This document shows positions 60,728-64,000 of a stretch of 64,000 bases of DNA, piece by piece. Origin of the DNA: Jiangella endophytica (GTDB lineage Bacteria; Actinomycetota; Actinomycetes; Jiangellales; Jiangellaceae); NCBI RefSeq assembly GCF_003427025.1, contig NZ_QVAI01000018.1:99912-163911 (forward strand). Reading direction: 5' to 3'. Position 1 is the first letter of the stretch. The number at the start of each line of letters is the position of its first letter. The notes under the pieces are model-generated. The model saw only the letters and a program-made list of their open reading frames with translations, had not been told where the DNA came from and did no database searches. The position numbers and the translations under genes are program-made.

Positions 60728-60766
60728 AAATTATTTTCGAGGTGCTTGCGTGTTCGGAAAACTTTT
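60728..60766. promoter_or_regulatory. AT-rich operator pair of the second sugar ABC operon
   Basis: AAATTATTT (60728-60736) and AAAACTTTT (60758-60766) are odd palindromes 30 bp apart. The extended forms (TCGAAAATAATTTACAC, read on the minus strand, and TCGGAAAACTTTTGACAC) resemble each other. The second lies between a -35-like TTGCGT and the start of the binding-protein transcript. The low-GC stretch stands out in this DNA. Confidence 0.5.
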
Positions 60767-60840
60767 GACACTCTCGTGATGTGCGCCACGCCGGACCGAC
60801 ATCAGGTGGCGCACCGACGACACGAGAGGCGGCACGGACG

Positions 60841-62139
60841 ATGAGGGTCAGGCTTCTACTCGCCGCGGCAGCCGCGCTGACGACAACGGTTCTCGTCGCC
60901 TGCGGCAGCCCGGGCGCGCAGGACGACACGCCTCAGGATGACGAGCCGGCCGACGAGCTGACGGTGCTCGTCTCCGCCAGCCCGAGCGCGACCGGCCTGC
61001 GCGAGCTGGCGACCGAGTACACCGCGGAGACCGGCGTCACGATCGAGTTCGTCGAGGTGCCGACCGCCCAGCTCCCGACGAAGATCATCTTGGCCGTGCA
61101 GTCCGGCCAGCAGACGTTCGACCTCGCGCAGTTCGACGGGTTCACCATGCCCCAGATCGCAGCCGCGAGCGCGTTGCTCCCGCTCGACGACTTCCTCGGC
61201 GAGGACGACGAGTACGACTACGCCGATTTCCCCGAGGGCCTGCAGGAGTACGCCAAGCAGGACGGCACGACGTACGGGCTGCCGCTGTCGACCGAACCGG
61301 TCGTGCAGCTCTACCGGACCGACCTCTACCAGCAGCTCGGCCTGCAGCCGGCCACCACCTGGGACGAGGTCGTGGGCAACGCCGACGCGCTGAGCGCCGC
61401 TGGCCACTACGGCTGGGCCTCGGCGTACGGTCCGGCGGTCTCGGCCCACTACTACAACCAGATGCTCTACAGCTCCGGCGGCCGCCTGCTCGATCCCGAG
61501 AGCTACGAGCCGCAGTTCGACACCGACATCAACCGGCAGGTCATGGAGCGGTTCCTGTCGCTCGTCGAGTACACGCCGGAGAGCTCACGCACCGGCGCGT
61601 CGGCCGACATGATCAACGCCTTCTCGCAACTGCAGGTCGGCCAGCTCACCGCGGCGTCGGGCTGGTACAGCACCGTGGCGGACCCGAGCCAGTCGGCGGT
61701 CGCGGAGACCTTCGGCGTCGCCGACCTGCCGATGGAGTCGGGCGGACCGTACGACTCGATCAACGTCCTCAACGGCTGGCTGCTGGGGATCTCCCCGTCG
61801 TCGCCGCACCAGCAGGCGGCCTGGGACTTCGCCGCCTGGGCGCTGGGCAAGGACAACGTGAAGGCCTTCATCGACGCGGGCGCGCCGCCGCCGGCGCGGA
61901 CGTCGACCACCACGAACGACGACTACACCACCCAGCTGCCGTACCTGACGGCGGTCGGGACGGCGGCCGAGACCGGAGCGCCCATCGAGCGGATCCCCGA
62001 GACCGCGCAGATCATCTCGGTGATCAGCCAGACGATCAACAGCATGGCCACCGGTCAGCTCTCGCTCGACGAGGGCATGGCGAAGATCCAGGACGATCTC
62101 ACCAACATCCTCGTGCAGGCCGGACGGTACGGCGGATGA
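60841..62139 (+). CDS. Sugar ABC transporter substrate-binding lipoprotein
   Basis: 432-residue family 1 binding protein. The signal ends in lipobox VLVAC (Cys21). The mature part reads LTVLVSASPSATGLRELATEYTAETGVTIEFVEVPTAQLPTKIILAVQSGQQTFDLAQFDGFTMPQIAAASALLPLDDFL, with later TYGLPLSTEPVVQLYRTDLY and AGHYGWASAYGPAVSAHYYNQMLYSSGGRLLD. Typical of sugar importers of the CUT1 group. ATG 60841 follows a purine-rich ribosome site (AGAGG). First gene of a three-gene operon; the permease start overlaps its stop. Confidence 0.92.
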   Translation: MRVRLLLAAAAALTTTVLVACGSPGAQDDTPQDDEPADELTVLVSASPSATGLRELATEYTAETGVTIEFVEVPTAQLPTKIILAVQSGQQTFDLAQFDGFTMPQIAAASALLPLDDFLGEDDEYDYADFPEGLQEYAKQDGTTYGLPLSTEPVVQLYRTDLYQQLGLQPATTWDEVVGNADALSAAGHYGWASAYGPAVSAHYYNQMLYSSGGRLLDPESYEPQFDTDINRQVMERFLSLVEYTPESSRTGASADMINAFSQLQVGQLTAASGWYSTVADPSQSAVAETFGVADLPMESGGPYDSINVLNGWLLGISPSSPHQQAAWDFAAWALGKDNVKAFIDAGAPPPARTSTTTNDDYTTQLPYLTAVGTAAETGAPIERIPETAQIISVISQTINSMATGQLSLDEGMAKIQDDLTNILVQAGRYGG

Positions 62140-63068
62140 GCGCCGCCCCACCCGCCGGGGCCGTCGACGTCCACCGGCCGGGCCGGGCGGACACGACCCC
62201 TCCCGCCAGGAGGCCGCGGCTGGTCGCGTCGCTGCGCGCGCTCGGCTACGTCAGTCCGATCTGGGTCTTCGTGCTCGCGGTCGGCATCGTCCCGACCGGC
62301 TACGCGGTCTGGATGTCGCTGACCGAACAGACCCTCACCGCCCCGTACCCGGCGTTCGTCGGCCTGGACAACTACGTCCAGGCCGTGTTCACAGCGCAGT
62401 TCGCCGGAGCCCTCGGCGTCACGCTGATCTTCGTCCTGGCCGGCCTGATCACGCAGTTCGTCGTGGGCTATCTCCTGGCGGTGTGCCTGCACCAGCAGCT
62501 GCGCGGATTCAGGATCGCCCGCACGATCCTGCTGATCCCGATGCTGCTGACGCCGGCCGTGGTGGGGCTGACGTGGAACTTCATGTTCAACCCCGATCTC
62601 GGCGTGGTGCAGGCCATCCAGGGCGTGTTCGGGATCCACGCGAACTGGCTGGCCGATCCCACCCTCGCCCGGCTGCTGGTCGTGATGGTGGACTCCTGGA
62701 TGAACGTCCCGTTCGTCATGCTCCTGGTCGCCGCGGGCATGACGAGCCTCCCGGAGGAGCCGATCGAGGCGGCGGCGATCGACGGCGCGGGCTGGTGGAA
62801 GACCACCCGCTACGTCGTGCTGCCGATGCTGCGTCCCGTGCTCGTCATCACGTTGCTCGTGCGCTGCGTGGACATCGCACGGATCTTCGACCACATCTTC
62901 ACGACGACGCAGGGCGGACCCGGGACCGCGACCCAGAGCGTCACCCTCGAGGCGTACAACTCGACGTTCCAGTTCTTCCAGTTCGGGCACGGAGCGGCGA
63001 TCGCGCTGGCCCTGGCCTTGATCATGTTCCCCGTCTACTTCCTCTACGTACGGCTGACGAAGATATGA
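62136..63068 (+). CDS. Sugar ABC transporter permease (MalF/UgpA type)
   Basis: 310 residues: cytoplasmic start, then six helices beginning ALGYVSPIWVFVLAVGIVPTGYAVWMSLTEQ. The EAA loop is PEEPIEAAAIDGAGWWKTTRYVVLPMLRPVLVITLLVRCVDIARIFDHIF, followed by GGPGTATQSVTLEAYNSTFQF. A standard CUT1 inner-membrane subunit. ATG 62136 overlaps the binding-protein stop (ATGA). Confidence 0.93.
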   Translation: MSAAPPAGAVDVHRPGRADTTPPARRPRLVASLRALGYVSPIWVFVLAVGIVPTGYAVWMSLTEQTLTAPYPAFVGLDNYVQAVFTAQFAGALGVTLIFVLAGLITQFVVGYLLAVCLHQQLRGFRIARTILLIPMLLTPAVVGLTWNFMFNPDLGVVQAIQGVFGIHANWLADPTLARLLVVMVDSWMNVPFVMLLVAAGMTSLPEEPIEAAAIDGAGWWKTTRYVVLPMLRPVLVITLLVRCVDIARIFDHIFTTTQGGPGTATQSVTLEAYNSTFQFFQFGHGAAIALALALIMFPVYFLYVRLTKI

Positions 63069-63895
63069 ACCGGCGGTCGAGAACCCTCAGACACGGCCTG
63101 ACCTATCTGGTCCTCGGCATCGCGGCGGCCTACGCGATCTTTCCCCTGCTGTGGGTCGTGCTCACCTCGCTCAAGAACAACCGGGACGCGATCGCGAGCG
63201 CCGACCGGGCGTTCGACTTCACCCCGACGTGGAGCAACTACTCGGGCCTCTTCGACAACCCGGCGTTCCTGTCGGCGGCACTCACCTCGTTCATCGTCAC
63301 CGTCGCCGCCACCGCGCTGGTCGTGGTGATCGCGACGCTCGGCGGGTACGCCTTCGCCCGATTGCGGCTGCCCGGACGGCGGACGCTGGCGTCGCTGATG
63401 GTGATCGTGCAGGTGATCCCGATCATCGTGCTGGTCATCCCGCTGTTCCGGATCGTGAGCGAGGTCGGTCTCTACGACCGTTCTCTGCCACTCGTCCTCA
63501 TCATGACCGGCCTGAACATCCCGTTCGCGACCTGGCTGATGCTGGCGTTCTTCCGGTCGTCACCCGTGGAGATCGAGGAGGCCGCCGCCATCGACGGCGC
63601 GAGCCGGTTCCAGCTGTTCCGGCAGGTGCTGATCCCCATCGTGGCGCCGGGGATGGCGACCGCGGCGATCTTCACCGCGATCGAGGTGTGGAACGCGTTC
63701 CTCGTCCCGCTCGTGCTCGGCCAGTCCGAGGCGCAGACGCTGACGGTCTACGCGTCGCAGTTCATCACGTACCAGGAGATCAACTGGGGGCCGCTGTGCG
63801 CGACCGCGGTACTCATCTTCGCCCCGATCGTGCTCTTCGTCCTGGCCCTGCAGCGACCGCTGGTCAAGGGCATCACGACGGGCAGCGTGAAATGA
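63065..63895 (+). CDS. Sugar ABC transporter permease (MalG/UgpE type)
   Basis: 276 residues: TYLVLGIAAAYAIFPLLWVVLTSLKNNRDA, SNYSGLFDNPAFLSAALTSFIVTVAATALVVVIATLGGYAFARLRLPGR, and the EAA loop SSPVEIEEAAAIDGASRFQLFRQVLIPIVAPGMATAAIFTAIEVWNAFLVPLVL, ending QRPLVKGITTGSVK. Its ATG overlaps the previous stop (ATGA). No ATPase gene follows before the window ends; a shared ATPase is expected elsewhere. Confidence 0.93.
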   Translation: MNRRSRTLRHGLTYLVLGIAAAYAIFPLLWVVLTSLKNNRDAIASADRAFDFTPTWSNYSGLFDNPAFLSAALTSFIVTVAATALVVVIATLGGYAFARLRLPGRRTLASLMVIVQVIPIIVLVIPLFRIVSEVGLYDRSLPLVLIMTGLNIPFATWLMLAFFRSSPVEIEEAAAIDGASRFQLFRQVLIPIVAPGMATAAIFTAIEVWNAFLVPLVLGQSEAQTLTVYASQFITYQEINWGPLCATAVLIFAPIVLFVLALQRPLVKGITTGSVK

Positions 63896-63906
63896 GGGCG
63901 ACGCTA

Positions 63907-64000
63907 TCACCGGGTGGTCCGCGACCGGCCCGTGTCGAGGCGATGGGTCTGCACGGCGTCGTAGGTGGACTGCAGCTCTGGTTCCGAGCTCCGATAGAGG
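63907..64000 (-). CDS. Possible C-terminus of a convergent gene, cut by window end
   Basis: On the minus strand the last 94 bp read LYRSSEPELQSTYDAVQTHR, then LDTGRSRTTR before a TGA at 63907-63909. The residue mix looks protein-like, but it is too short to assign. Confidence 0.3.
   Translation of the reverse strand, partial: LYRSSEPELQSTYDAVQTHRLDTGRSRTTR

Noticed and set aside
44615..63895. Idea that both sugar ABC operons are incomplete because the ATPase is missing
   Set aside because: Actinomycete sugar importers commonly share one MsiK-type ATPase encoded elsewhere.

Overview
The window is high-GC DNA from an actinomycete. The evidence is the roughly 70% GC, the many GTG (and some TTG) starts, TAnnnT -10 boxes sitting 6-9 nt in front of start codons (leaderless transcription), ssb, ettA, glbO and orn homologues of actinobacterial type, WYL and MmyB regulators, and sugar ABC operons that lack an ATPase. 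A Jiangella-like organism is my guess from overall style; it is not proven by anything here. There is no rRNA and no CRISPR array. Three tRNA genes are present: Arg-UCU, His-GUG and Lys-CUU.

Layout. From 0 to 5.8 kb are housekeeping and stress genes: a partial MscS channel, a proline-rich membrane protein, OsmC, a truncated haemoglobin, a DinB protein and a GH13 alpha-glucosidase. A decayed AbrB/PIN toxin-antitoxin pair lies at 5.8-6.4 kb. From 6.5 to 9.7 kb an overlapping operon runs ettA, thioesterase, thioesterase, unknown gene; ssb and a pair of dynamin-like membrane GTPases follow, up to 15 kb. From 15 to 28 kb are small single genes and divergent pairs: PEBP, methyltransferases, a NUDIX/YbaK divergent pair, tRNA-Arg with an integrase remnant, a glycerophosphodiesterase-like protein, a Zur-box AztD-like lipoprotein, orn and tRNA-His. 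From 28 to 36.3 kb are a secreted sialidase-like protein, the YceI/MarR divergent pair with shared operators, CsbD, DUF3592 and DUF3467 proteins, and an ECF sigma/anti-sigma operon that continues into an ABC exporter.

From tRNA-Lys (36.3 kb) to about 43 kb the DNA is accessory in character: a broken IS1634-type transposase, a lipoprotein, an MFS/SRPBCC/ArsR/SRPBCC module behind two palindromic operators, a STAS-like and a DUF1269 protein, and a probably truncated unknown gene. A WYL regulator and a VOC protein follow.

The most coherent system is at 44.6-56.4 kb. It is a seven-gene, one-strand locus: LacI regulator, polysaccharide pyruvyl transferase-family protein, two permeases, a Tat-type lipoprotein binding protein, a secreted 1137-residue heparinase II/III-like lyase, and a second lyase-like protein with no visible signal peptide. 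I find four related 18-bp sites with TGACG-N8-CGTCA symmetry in front of the operon and of lacI. Long perfect hairpins lie in the two large intercistronic gaps. I infer a uronate-type polysaccharide uptake and degradation system whose substrate is unknown.

From 56.6 to 64 kb are an MmyB-type regulator divergent from a polysaccharide deacetylase-family gene, a frameshifted RidA remnant, a DUF1697 protein, a methyltransferase, and a second sugar ABC operon (binding protein plus two permeases) behind AT-rich palindromes.
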